Assembly (NCBI GenBank): GCA_937926265.1
Contig: CALAZS010000280.1
Span: 1-47,632, forward strand
Direction of reading: 5' to 3'
DNA length: 47,632 bases
Source of the DNA: an uncultured Gammaproteobacteria bacterium
Lineage (GTDB): Bacteria > Pseudomonadota > Gammaproteobacteria > Chromatiales > Chromatiaceae
The position numbers were made by a program, and so were the translations under genes. The first letter of the stretch is position 1. Each line of letters starts with the position of its first letter. The notes beneath the pieces were generated by a model that did not search any database, was not told the DNA's origin, and saw only the letters and a program-made list of their open reading frames with translations. Shown here piece after piece: positions 8,532 to 15,547 of this stretch.

Positions 8532-9245
8532 ATGGAAACGATTGAAGTAATCTCGCTAACCCTGGGTGCCGCCTGGGCATCCGGCATCAACCTTTATGCT
8601 GCGATTCTGGCTCTGGGATATTTTGGCATGACAGGACAGATTGCCCTGCCCGAAGAACTGCAGTTGCTGGCAGACCCCACCGTAATGATGGCAGCAGGAT
8701 TGATGTATTGCGTGGAATTCTTCGCTGACAAGGTACCCGGTGTTGATACCGGGTGGGATGCGATTCATACATTTATCCGGATTCCGGCGGGTGCTGTCAT
8801 CGCGGCAGGAATGGCAAATGGTGTCGAAATTAATGCGGCTACCGAATTCGCTGCCTTTCTGGTCGGTGGCGGTATTGCTGCGACCAGTCACGCAACCAAG
8901 GCTGGATCAAGGGCACTGATAAATACTTCACCTGAACCTGTCACCAACTGGACTGCTTCCATTACAGAAGATATCGCTGTAATTGCTGGTCTTTGGGCAG
9001 CATTAAACCACCCGGTTGTATTCATGGTGGCACTGATCATTTTCCTGGTTCTGGTTGCCTGGTTATTACCTAAAATCTGGCGTGCACTTAAACGCATTGC
9101 CCGGGCAATTGGCCGTTTCTTCAGTGGCAACCAGGAAAAAAACAGTGAACCTGGCGAGGCACCTGGTTCAAGTGGTTCAAAAGCGGGTGGGAGAAGCCGG
9201 AAAGATATACTCGCCGAGCTGTATCATGACAAGCAGGAGAACTAA
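8532..9245 (+). CDS. DUF4126 domain-containing membrane protein
   Basis: About four to five hydrophobic segments fill residues 1-190 (WASGINLYAAILALGYFG near the start, VVFMVALIIFLVLVAWLL near residue 165). A basic, Gly/Ser-rich cytosolic tail ends in KDILAELYHDK. The pattern fits DUF4126, a family of unknown function. Its 3' end overlaps the next gene by 20 nt, so the two are probably translated together. Confidence 0.82.
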   Translation: METIEVISLTLGAAWASGINLYAAILALGYFGMTGQIALPEELQLLADPTVMMAAGLMYCVEFFADKVPGVDTGWDAIHTFIRIPAGAVIAAGMANGVEINAATEFAAFLVGGGIAATSHATKAGSRALINTSPEPVTNWTASITEDIAVIAGLWAALNHPVVFMVALIIFLVLVAWLLPKIWRALKRIARAIGRFFSGNQEKNSEPGEAPGSSGSKAGGRSRKDILAELYHDKQEN

Positions 9246-9762
9246 GGCACTTTTTATCCTGGCTATTTGCACCGCCTTTTTAACCGCTTGCGGTCAGAAA
9301 GAACAAAGTTTTTCATTTGACCTGGATAAGTCGCTACCATTTCAGATAATCCAGCAAGATGGCTCTCTGGAGATAAAAACATTAGCGGATTACCAGGGGA
9401 ATTGGTTACTGGTTAACTTCTGGTCAGTCAGCTGCCCGCCCTGTTTTGAAGAAATACCTGACCTGGCTAAAGCCCATTCACAGCTGGATAACCCGTCGGT
9501 CACTGTGATTGGCGTAGCGATGTCATACGACCGTCCCGACAGTGTTTTGGAAACCACGCAAAGAATTAACATTCCCTACCCTGTTTCATTTGACCTGGAA
9601 GGAAATATCGAAAGCGCATTTGGAAAAATATCTGTAATACCAACGAGTTTTCTGGTTGATCCAAATGGCTTGCCGGTTGAGAAATACACTGGCAAAGTAA
9701 CTTTCAATCAAATCAAGCAGGATTTAATGCACTTTTCCAAAACCTATCAACAAAAGGATTAA
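9226..9762 (+). CDS. TlpA-like thioredoxin-fold lipoprotein
   Basis: Predicted periplasmic thiol-disulfide protein anchored by a lipid. A lipoprotein signal peptide (KALFILAICTAFLTAC, lipobox LTAC, lipidated Cys22) precedes a thioredoxin fold with active-site CPPC at residues 70-73 (NFWSVSCPPC) and a cis-proline region (VIPTSFLVD). The ATG at 9226 is chosen because it puts the signal peptide first; the open frame runs further upstream but only inside the DUF4126 gene. hemJ starts 3 nt after its stop. A role in cytochrome or envelope thiol reduction is likely but not shown. Confidence 0.88.
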   Translation: MTSRRTKALFILAICTAFLTACGQKEQSFSFDLDKSLPFQIIQQDGSLEIKTLADYQGNWLLVNFWSVSCPPCFEEIPDLAKAHSQLDNPSVTVIGVAMSYDRPDSVLETTQRINIPYPVSFDLEGNIESAFGKISVIPTSFLVDPNGLPVEKYTGKVTFNQIKQDLMHFSKTYQQKD

Positions 9763-9765
9763 TTC

Positions 9766-10194
9766 ATGGATACATGGGCAAAAGCCTGGCATCTGATTGC
9801 CATGGTAACCTGGTTCGCTGCCATATTTTACTTACCCCGACTGTTTGTCTATCACGCAATGAGTGAAGATCAAACAAGTAATGAGCGTTTTAAAATAATG
9901 GAACGCAAACTCTACAACGGCATCATGACGCCAAGCATGATAATCACACTGATCTTTGGTTTCTGGATGCTTTATGACTACGCCTGGGCCGTTTACGGAA
10001 AAATGGGATGGCTGCATACAAAACTGGCACTGATAGCAATTTTGGTCGGCTATCACTTTTATTGCGGAAAGTTGTTAAAAGATTTCAAACACGACAGAAA
10101 CACCAAAAGTCATGTCTGGTATCGCTGGTTCAACGAAGTGCCAGTTATTCTGTTAATAGTGATAATTCTACTGGCGGTGAGAAAACCGTTTTAA
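9766..10194 (+). CDS. hemJ: Protoporphyrinogen oxidase HemJ
   Basis: Membrane enzyme that oxidises protoporphyrinogen IX to protoporphyrin IX in heme synthesis; it replaces HemG or HemY in many bacteria. The sequence shows the HemJ signature WHLIAMVTWFAAIFYLPRLF near the N-terminus, followed by YHAMSED and four hydrophobic helices with conserved histidines. Length is 142 aa. It follows the TlpA-like lipoprotein by 3 nt. Another heme gene, hemL, lies 3 kb downstream. Confidence 0.92.
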   Translation: MDTWAKAWHLIAMVTWFAAIFYLPRLFVYHAMSEDQTSNERFKIMERKLYNGIMTPSMIITLIFGFWMLYDYAWAVYGKMGWLHTKLALIAILVGYHFYCGKLLKDFKHDRNTKSHVWYRWFNEVPVILLIVIILLAVRKPF

Positions 10195-10240
10195 CGGTTC
10201 AATTTGATGAATCCTGCGGCTATGGGTTCTGGGCTCTGGC

Positions 10241-10453
10241 CTATAGGTTTTCGCCAATAAAAAACTTGATGATAAATTTCATTACGAAACCCAACATTCC
10301 TACGGACAGGCCAAGAAACAAAACAAACATGCCAAATTTACCGGCTTTCGATTTTTTACCTAAATTGTAAATAATGAAAGCCATGTAAAGCATCAATGCC
10401 CCAAGCATGATTGGCATGCCTATTTCAGTGAGCATTTCATCGGTGAGTTGCAT
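10241..10453 (-). CDS. DUF2788 family small membrane protein
   Basis: A 70-aa protein with two hydrophobic helices (about residues 12-30 and 38-65) separated by the basic segment GKKSKAGK. This resembles DUF2788, a short proteobacterial family of unknown function. The start ATG at 10453 gives an N-terminus MQLTDEMLTEIGMPIM. It is convergent with hemJ (46-nt gap). Repeat R3 lies upstream, between it and the A-type Fe-S protein gene. Confidence 0.75.
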   Translation of the reverse strand: MQLTDEMLTEIGMPIMLGALMLYMAFIIYNLGKKSKAGKFGMFVLFLGLSVGMLGFVMKFIIKFFIGENL

Positions 10454-10489
10454 GAGATTTCTGTTTAACGGAGATTAGTGGAGAAAATT

Positions 10490-10588
10490 GAAACAGCTAT
10501 TCCTTTCGCAAACCGCCGTAAATACTTCCATGCAGGCTCGACTGAAACATCCATGTTTCAGACGTTTGCTTCAGGAACATACTGTTTC
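10490..10588 (-). repeat. R3: twin-hairpin palindromic element, unpaired copy
   Basis: Arms at 10490-10513 and 10564-10588 pair imperfectly. On the minus strand the core reads AACATGGATGTT, then TGCATGGAAGTA, then TTTACGGCG. Both loops show ATGGA. This is the only locus with a single copy. Its GGA strand is the same as the direction of the flanking genes. Confidence 0.82.
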
Positions 10589-10601
10589 ATCTGACAGGCT
10601 T

Positions 10602-10634
10602 ACCGGGTTCAGTGTTTGAAATAGAAATCCCGGT
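10602..10634. other. Weak hairpin next to R3
   Basis: ACCGGG at 10602-10607 pairs with CCCGGT at 10629-10634 across a 21-nt loop. It lies 12 nt beyond the stop codon of the A-type Fe-S protein gene. It has no T-tract on either strand, so I do not call it a terminator. Confidence 0.3.
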
Positions 10635-10646
10635 TACCTGGGGAGT

Positions 10647-11018
10647 TTAAGAGCAGCCACCACCTTGTGAGCCACAAGTACCGCAGCCGCCGCCGGCAGA
10701 CACCTGAGGAAGGTTGTTAAATACAAAGCTGGCATTGCCGTCGCCATTATCAACGAAGTCAATTTGTGCACCTTTGAGGTGCTCGAGTGTTGCATCGTCA
10801 ACAATAACCTTGAATGAATCAAATGCAAGCGTGCCATCATTGGCATTGAGCTGATCAGTAAATGTCATACCAAAATTGATACCGCTGCAACCACCAGGTG
10901 TAGCGAAAACACGCACGCCTTCAATATTTTCCTCGACCTGTTGGAATAATTCAGCCATTTTGCCCTGGGCTGAAGTGGTCAGCTCGAGATCGGAAGATGT
11001 TAATTCGTTTGCACTCAT
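10647..11018 (-). CDS. A-type iron-sulfur assembly protein (IscA/HesB-like), atypical C-terminus
   Basis: HesB/IscA-fold protein expected to bind or carry Fe-S clusters. The first ligand Cys44 lies in GGCSGINFG, aligned with that of ErpA. The C-terminal motif is CGTC (Cys112 and Cys115) with a further Cys122 (GGGCGTCGSQGGGCS), instead of the usual CGC pair with one residue between. Length is 123 aa. It is a second A-type protein besides ErpA in this window, so the roles may be divided. The partner protein is unknown. Confidence 0.85.
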   Translation of the reverse strand: MSANELTSSDLELTTSAQGKMAELFQQVEENIEGVRVFATPGGCSGINFGMTFTDQLNANDGTLAFDSFKVIVDDATLEHLKGAQIDFVDNGDGNASFVFNNLPQVSAGGGCGTCGSQGGGCS

Positions 11019-11073
11019 CGATAACTCCAGATGTAAAAAGTGAATCGGATTCTACACAAGTGACCTGATGACG

Positions 11074-11559
11074 TCACTTGGCAAGTTGATTTTTTGCCTG
11101 CAAATCATTCAGATGCTTTTCAGCATCAAGCAAATGCTTTCCCCAGTGTACTTTGAAACCACAACGCCAGTCTTCAATAGCTTCCCCTGGATTTTTCAGG
11201 TTTTCTTCGAGCGATAGCAGGCCGCTTTTCAATTCGCAGTATATATCGGTGAGGTCATCAGCCAGGCTGCCACTTTTGCAGTCTTCATTGGTTTGTATAT
11301 CGTACTCGAGCCAATAGCCGTCACGCTCCCCCAGAAGATGTCTTAAATGAGAAAAAAGTTCGAAACGAGCGTCCAGATCGGCCTCCTTGATATAGCAGTC
11401 TGCTTCTTTTTCATCAGCAAACGCCTGAATACAATTATTCAGCCTGGGCAGCAGCTTTAAAATCCGGGGGAAAATTGCTTCCTGGTTATCGTCCGCCTGT
11501 TCGATTAGCCCGCAGTACTCTTTAGCGACCTGCATCAACTCAATCTGTTTGTCCGTCAT
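11074..11559 (-). CDS. DUF5063 domain-containing protein
   Basis: A 161-aa soluble, acidic, mostly helical protein. The pattern AKEYCGLIEQ near the start, FPRILKLLPRLNNCI near residue 27 and SLADDLTDIYCELKSGL near residue 98 resembles DUF5063, which has no known function. It has no signal peptide or membrane segment. The gene is leftward and lies 55 nt upstream of the A-type Fe-S protein gene, so they may share a transcript. Confidence 0.68.
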   Translation of the reverse strand: MTDKQIELMQVAKEYCGLIEQADDNQEAIFPRILKLLPRLNNCIQAFADEKEADCYIKEADLDARFELFSHLRHLLGERDGYWLEYDIQTNEDCKSGSLADDLTDIYCELKSGLLSLEENLKNPGEAIEDWRCGFKVHWGKHLLDAEKHLNDLQAKNQLAK

Positions 11560-11624
11560 TCTGACTCCTTATCTTTGTTATATTCTCAGGATTTTTGTCA
11601 CTTTCTCAGGTCAAAAAGGCTCTA

Positions 11625-11643
11625 TGGTCCCTTTTGAGGACCA
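11625..11643. other. Short hairpin between rubredoxin and DUF5063 genes
   Basis: TGGTCC and GGACCA form a 6-bp stem with a 7-nt loop in the 182-nt gap. There is no T-tract. It may affect the 3' end of the rubredoxin transcript, but the signal is weak. I see nothing else in the gap. Confidence 0.25.
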
Positions 11644-11741
11644 GCATCCAACAACATAAGCATTTAATGATTTACACTAGGTAGCTAGAGTTTAGCCAAA
11701 AATAATCGGCCTGCTTGTTTTTAGGAAATAAATGACTGAAA

Positions 11742-11906
11742 TTAGATTTCCAGCATTTCAAAATCAGACTTTGAGACACCACATTCAGGGCAAGCCCAGT
11801 CTTCGGGAATATCTTCCCAGCGGGTTCCTGCGGAAATACCTTCTTCTGGCAGTCCCTTTTCTTCATCGTAGACAAATCCACATACCACACACATGTATTT
11901 TTTCAT
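11742..11906 (-). CDS. Rubredoxin
   Basis: Small cytoplasmic electron carrier with one iron held by four cysteines: Cys6 and Cys9 (CVVCG) and Cys39 and Cys42 (CPECGVSKSDF). Length is 54 aa, standard for the family. I set the start at the ATG at 11906 because AAGGA lies upstream and the protein then begins MKKYMCVVCG; an earlier in-frame ATG at 11936 would add ten unusual residues and run into thiD. Its start codon is 24 bp from that of divergent thiD. Confidence 0.94.
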   Translation of the reverse strand: MKKYMCVVCGFVYDEEKGLPEEGISAGTRWEDIPEDWACPECGVSKSDFEMLEI

Positions 11907-11930
11907 GTTTTTTTCCTTCACAATTAACCA

Positions 11931-12713
11931 ATGCAAAATCGACCCGTAATTTTAGTCATAGCAGGGCACGACCCGACAGGAGGCGCTGGAATCCAGGCCG
12001 ATATTGAGACTGTTTCTGCACTCGGCGGTCATGCCAGCTGCCTGATTACAACTCTGACCGTACAAAATTCGTCAAACCTGTTTAGCCTGAAACCAGTTGA
12101 TACCGAGTTTGTCTACCGCCAGTTTCAATTACTGTTCGATGATTTCCCGATATCCGCTGTTAAAGTCGGTCTTATCGGCAGCCTGGAAATGATTGCCAGC
12201 TTGCAGAAAATGCTGCAGAAAATACTTCTTGAACACCCCGACATACCCGTAGTTATTGACCCGGTTCTGGCCGCTGGTGGCGGAAAATCGGTTGCAAACA
12301 ACGCAATAGTCGATGCGTTTAATACCTCAATATTACCACTAACCACTCTTTTAACGCCCAACCTGCCAGAAGCCCGCCGACTCACCGGTCTTGATAAACC
12401 AGACCAATGCGCATTAAGACTTCAGGACATGGGATGTAAACATATCCTAATCACCGGCACCCATGAAGAGGCGGAAAATGTGGTTAATCGCCTGTATTTT
12501 CAAGATGGTGAAAAGCTTTTCCTGGAAGCCGGGCGTCTGCCACATGAATACCATGGCTCAGGCTGCACACTTTCCAGTGCAATTACCACTTACCTGGCAA
12601 AAAAATACTCGTTAAGTGATGCTTTAAAACTGGCCCAGGAATTTACCTTTAAAAGCCTGGAGCAGGCTGATAAACCAGGTAAGGGACAATACTTTCCAGT
12701 GCGTTGCAGATAA
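11931..12713 (+). CDS. thiD: Hydroxymethylpyrimidine/phosphomethylpyrimidine kinase
   Basis: Phosphorylates HMP and HMP-phosphate to give HMP-pyrophosphate for thiamine synthesis. The N-terminal IAGHDPTGGAGIQADIETV substrate and ribokinase-type motif, TPNLPEARRL, and the catalytic GSGCTLSSAI near residue 208 are all present. Length is 260 aa. No ribosome-binding site is visible before the ATG, and the rubredoxin start lies just 24 bp away on the other strand. The stop overlaps the thiE start in a TAATG arrangement. Confidence 0.96.
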   Translation: MQNRPVILVIAGHDPTGGAGIQADIETVSALGGHASCLITTLTVQNSSNLFSLKPVDTEFVYRQFQLLFDDFPISAVKVGLIGSLEMIASLQKMLQKILLEHPDIPVVIDPVLAAGGGKSVANNAIVDAFNTSILPLTTLLTPNLPEARRLTGLDKPDQCALRLQDMGCKHILITGTHEEAENVVNRLYFQDGEKLFLEAGRLPHEYHGSGCTLSSAITTYLAKKYSLSDALKLAQEFTFKSLEQADKPGKGQYFPVRCR

Positions 12714-13357
12714 TGACATCCGTTTCAAACCAGTTAAATGGACTTTATGTCATCACCAATCACCAGGAGCTGTCAGATGAAAAGCTGGTCGATGATGTTC
12801 TTCTGGCAATTCAGGGCGGAGCAAAAATAATTCAGTACCGCGACAAGTCCCTGAGTCAGGATAAACGCTTGCGACAGGCACAGAAACTTAGCGAACTGAG
12901 CAAACAACATGATGTTATTTTCATCGTAAATGACGACATTGACCTTGCCAGTGCCGTGAAAGCTGACGGAGTACACCTTGGCGGAGAAGACGAAAGTATC
13001 GAATCAGCCCGCTCAAAGCTTGGTAAAAACGCCATAATTGGGGTTTCCTGCTATAACCAGTTCGAACTGGCGCTGAAAGCCCAACAACAAGGTGCCAGCT
13101 ATGCTGCCTTTGGAAGGTTCTTCCAGTCATCAACCAAGCCAGGTGAAATATACGCTTCAGTTGAACTGCTACAGCAGGCTCACAAGGACCTGAATATTCC
13201 AATAGTTGCCATTGGCGGCATTTCTTACGAAAATGCTGCACCACTAATTCAGGCTGGCGCCGATATGATTGCCGTTATCGATAGTGTATTTGGACAGGAT
13301 GATATCAAACGAGCCGCCCGCCAATTTCAACTCTTATTCAAACAACAGGATTCATGA
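12713..13357 (+). CDS. thiE: Thiamine-phosphate synthase
   Basis: Joins HMP-pyrophosphate and thiazole phosphate to form thiamine phosphate. The TIM-barrel motifs QYRDK, VNDDIDLA and DGVHLGGED are followed by the phosphate-binding region VAIGGIS. The ATG at 12713 shares one base with the thiD stop (TAATG); a TTG at 12704 is possible but less likely. The protein has 214 aa. The stop overlaps hemL by 4 nt, so thiD-thiE-hemL is a translationally coupled unit. Confidence 0.95.
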   Translation: MTSVSNQLNGLYVITNHQELSDEKLVDDVLLAIQGGAKIIQYRDKSLSQDKRLRQAQKLSELSKQHDVIFIVNDDIDLASAVKADGVHLGGEDESIESARSKLGKNAIIGVSCYNQFELALKAQQQGASYAAFGRFFQSSTKPGEIYASVELLQQAHKDLNIPIVAIGGISYENAAPLIQAGADMIAVIDSVFGQDDIKRAARQFQLLFKQQDS

Positions 13358-14643
13358 TGACCAGTTCTCACGATTTATTCTCTGCAGCCCAGCAACACAT
13401 CCCAGGCGGTGTTAACTCACCTGTCCGTGCCTTCAAAGGTGTTGGAGGAGACCCGGTATTTATCGAGTCTGCCAGGGGTGCCTATCTGATCGATACCGAG
13501 GGTAAGGAATATGTTGATTATGTTGGCTCCTGGGGACCAATGATTCTTGGCCACGCCCATCCTGAAGTAATAAATTCTGTTGCCCAGGTCATTCAGAAAG
13601 GGCTGTCATTCGGCGCTCCAACCGAACTTGAGACCCTGATGGCAGATAAGGTCTGTGAAATCCTGCCTTCTGTTGAGCTGGTGAGAATGGTGTCTTCAGG
13701 CACGGAAGCCACCATGTCAGCGATTCGTCTTGCACGTGGTTACACCGGCAGGGACAAGATTGTGAAATTTGAGGGTTGCTATCACGGTCATTCAGATTCG
13801 CTCCTGGTAAAAGCCGGCTCAGGCATGCTGACACTTGGGGAACCAAGCTCCCCTGGCGTGCCTGCATCTCTGGCTGAGCATACTATTACTTTGTCATTTA
13901 ATGATATCGAGCAAGTCCGTCAGGCTTTCAGCGAAGTCGGTGAGGAAATCGCCTGCATTATCGTAGAACCGGTTGCCGGCAATATGAACTGTATCCCACC
14001 CCATAAAGACTTTTTGCAGGGTTTAAGGGAAGTTTGCGATGAACACGGCAGTGTCTTGATCTTCGATGAGGTAATGACCGGTTTTCGGGTTGCGCTCGGC
14101 GGTGTTCAGGGAATTTATAATGTAAAACCCGACCTCACGACATTAGGCAAAATCATTGGTGGCGGCATGCCTGTTGGCGCTTTTGGCGGGAAACGCGAAA
14201 TAATGGAAAAAATTGCACCTTTGGGTCCGGTTTACCAGGCAGGCACCTTGTCAGGCAACCCTGTTGCCATGACTGCCGGACTGAAAACCCTTGAGTTACT
14301 TTCAGAACCCGGCTTTTATGAAAAACTTTCACAAAAAACCACGCAACTGGTTGCCGGTATGCTCGACCTGGCAAAATCCGCTGGTGTACCTTTAACAGCC
14401 AACCAGGTAGGAGGCATGTTTGGCCTTTTCTTTACTGATGCTGACAAGGTTACTGATTTTGCCGGTTCCATGGCGTGCGATCAGGAGCGTTTCAAGAAAT
14501 TCTTCCATGGCATGCTTGATCGTGGTGTTTACATGGCTCCTTCTGCTTTTGAAGCCGGCTTTGTATCATCTGCCCACACCGATGAAGATATTGCCAAGAC
14601 ATTGTCAGCGGCTGCTGAGGTTTTTTCTTCTCTCTCTAAATGA
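13354..14643 (+). CDS. hemL: Glutamate-1-semialdehyde 2,1-aminomutase
   Basis: PLP enzyme of the C5 heme pathway that converts glutamate-1-semialdehyde to 5-aminolevulinate. Recognisable parts are PGGVNSPVRAF near the start, the SGTEATMSAIRLARG cofactor loop, FDEVMTGFR and the PLP lysine in TTLGKIIGGGMPVGAFGG. Length is 429 aa. The start is ATGATG overlapping the thiE stop. Repeats R4 and R5 follow; R4 begins 8 nt after the stop codon. Confidence 0.97.
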   Translation: MMTSSHDLFSAAQQHIPGGVNSPVRAFKGVGGDPVFIESARGAYLIDTEGKEYVDYVGSWGPMILGHAHPEVINSVAQVIQKGLSFGAPTELETLMADKVCEILPSVELVRMVSSGTEATMSAIRLARGYTGRDKIVKFEGCYHGHSDSLLVKAGSGMLTLGEPSSPGVPASLAEHTITLSFNDIEQVRQAFSEVGEEIACIIVEPVAGNMNCIPPHKDFLQGLREVCDEHGSVLIFDEVMTGFRVALGGVQGIYNVKPDLTTLGKIIGGGMPVGAFGGKREIMEKIAPLGPVYQAGTLSGNPVAMTAGLKTLELLSEPGFYEKLSQKTTQLVAGMLDLAKSAGVPLTANQVGGMFGLFFTDADKVTDFAGSMACDQERFKKFFHGMLDRGVYMAPSAFEAGFVSSAHTDEDIAKTLSAAAEVFSSLSK

Positions 14644-14650
14644 ATTAGTT

Positions 14651-14755
14651 GAAGCCATTCGTATTGATATTTCGGGGACGCGTAAACCCTTCCCTGGGGC
14701 TTGGCAGCAGCTTCCCTGCTGCTGACACCCCTCAATTACAACATCGAATGACTTC
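14651..14755 (-). repeat. R4: twin-hairpin palindromic element
   Basis: Arms at 14651-14677 and 14728-14755 pair imperfectly over about 27 bp. On the minus strand the core contains AGCAGGGAAGCT, then CCCCAGGGAAGGG, then TTTACGCGT. Both loops show AGGGA. It is inverted relative to R5, with a 27-nt spacer, and lies directly downstream of hemL. Confidence 0.83.
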
Positions 14756-14782
14756 TTTAGCCCATTTTGTACCCGGGAAAAT

Positions 14783-14878
14783 CAAGCAACATATTTTTTC
14801 GAAGTGTCTGAAACAGGGATGTTTCAGCCAAGCGTATAGGGATATATTTACCGCGTCTTCGAAAAAATAATGTGCTTG
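14783..14878 (+). repeat. R5: twin-hairpin palindromic element
   Basis: Arms at 14783-14804 and 14857-14878 are near-perfect over 22 bp. On the plus strand the core contains AACAGGGATGTT, then TATAGGGATATA, then TTTACCGCGT. Both loops show AGGGA. The second stem is TAT/ATA where other copies have TAC/GTA or CCC/GGG, a compensatory change. It ends about 50 nt before the dedA start. Confidence 0.85.
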
Positions 14879-14928
14879 GTTTGACGCTATATTCAACTTA
14901 AACAAATAAACCGAAATACGATTTGAGA

Positions 14929-15546
14929 ATGGAAGAACTATTCCAGCAACTGCTTAACTGGATTCAGCAAAACCCCGAATACGCCGGACTGGTGATATTC
15001 AGCATGGCACTGGCTGAATCACTGGCGATCATCGGTGTATTGATTCCGGGCGTGATTATCCTGTTCGGCGCCGGAACACTGATAGGAGCAGGCGTTTTAG
15101 ACTTTTGGAGCAGCTGTCTGTGGGCAATCCTCGGAGCCATAATCGGTGACGGACTAAGTTACTGGCTTGGTCATCATTTTGAATACATTACCGAGCGCTG
15201 GAAATGGGCAAAATTACATCCGGACCTGATGCAGAAAGGTTTCGATTTTTTTGAAAAATACGGTGATTTAAGCGTTGCCCTGGGTCGTTTCTTTGGTCCG
15301 ATTCGCGCGATTGTTCCATTGGTTGCCGGCTTAATGCGTATGCCGCCAAAGCGCTTTTATATAGCTAATGTATTATCTGCCCTTGTTTGGGCACCTGCCT
15401 ACCTGCTACCTGGAATGTTATTTGGATCAACGATACAGGACGGCAACTGGGAAAAACTACTGCTGCCCGCAAGTGGGGTTGTTCTGATCTTAGTGGTTTG
15501 GCTCGTGGTTCACCGGTCAATGTTCACTAAAAAAGACCGGTCCTGA
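14929..15546 (+). CDS. DedA family membrane protein
   Basis: DedA/VTT-domain inner-membrane protein; relatives help move undecaprenyl phosphate or other lipids and maintain envelope homeostasis. The sequence shows the early re-entrant region LAESLAIIGVLIPGVI, the GDGLSYWLGHHF motif, the conserved GRFFGPIRAIVPLVAGLMRM segment and a C-terminal hydrophobic helix. The start is ATG at 14929 (MEELFQQ), two codons inside a possible TTG start. It ends 1 nt before the stop of the convergent HD-GYP gene. Confidence 0.92.
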   Translation: MEELFQQLLNWIQQNPEYAGLVIFSMALAESLAIIGVLIPGVIILFGAGTLIGAGVLDFWSSCLWAILGAIIGDGLSYWLGHHFEYITERWKWAKLHPDLMQKGFDFFEKYGDLSVALGRFFGPIRAIVPLVAGLMRMPPKRFYIANVLSALVWAPAYLLPGMLFGSTIQDGNWEKLLLPASGVVLILVVWLVVHRSMFTKKDRS

Positions 15547-15547
15547 T

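Noticed and set aside
9055..9225. N-terminal extension of the TlpA-like lipoprotein
   Set aside because: The open frame runs upstream only inside the DUF4126 gene; the lipoprotein signal peptide fits a start at 9226.
10184..10199. Terminator at the hemJ stop codon
   Set aside because: A short AACCGT/ACGGTT hairpin overlaps the stop, but no T-tract follows on the plus strand and only a very short one on the minus strand.
14651..14878. CRISPR repeats
   Set aside because: Copies are dispersed, not regularly spaced, and differ in sequence. No cas gene is visible.
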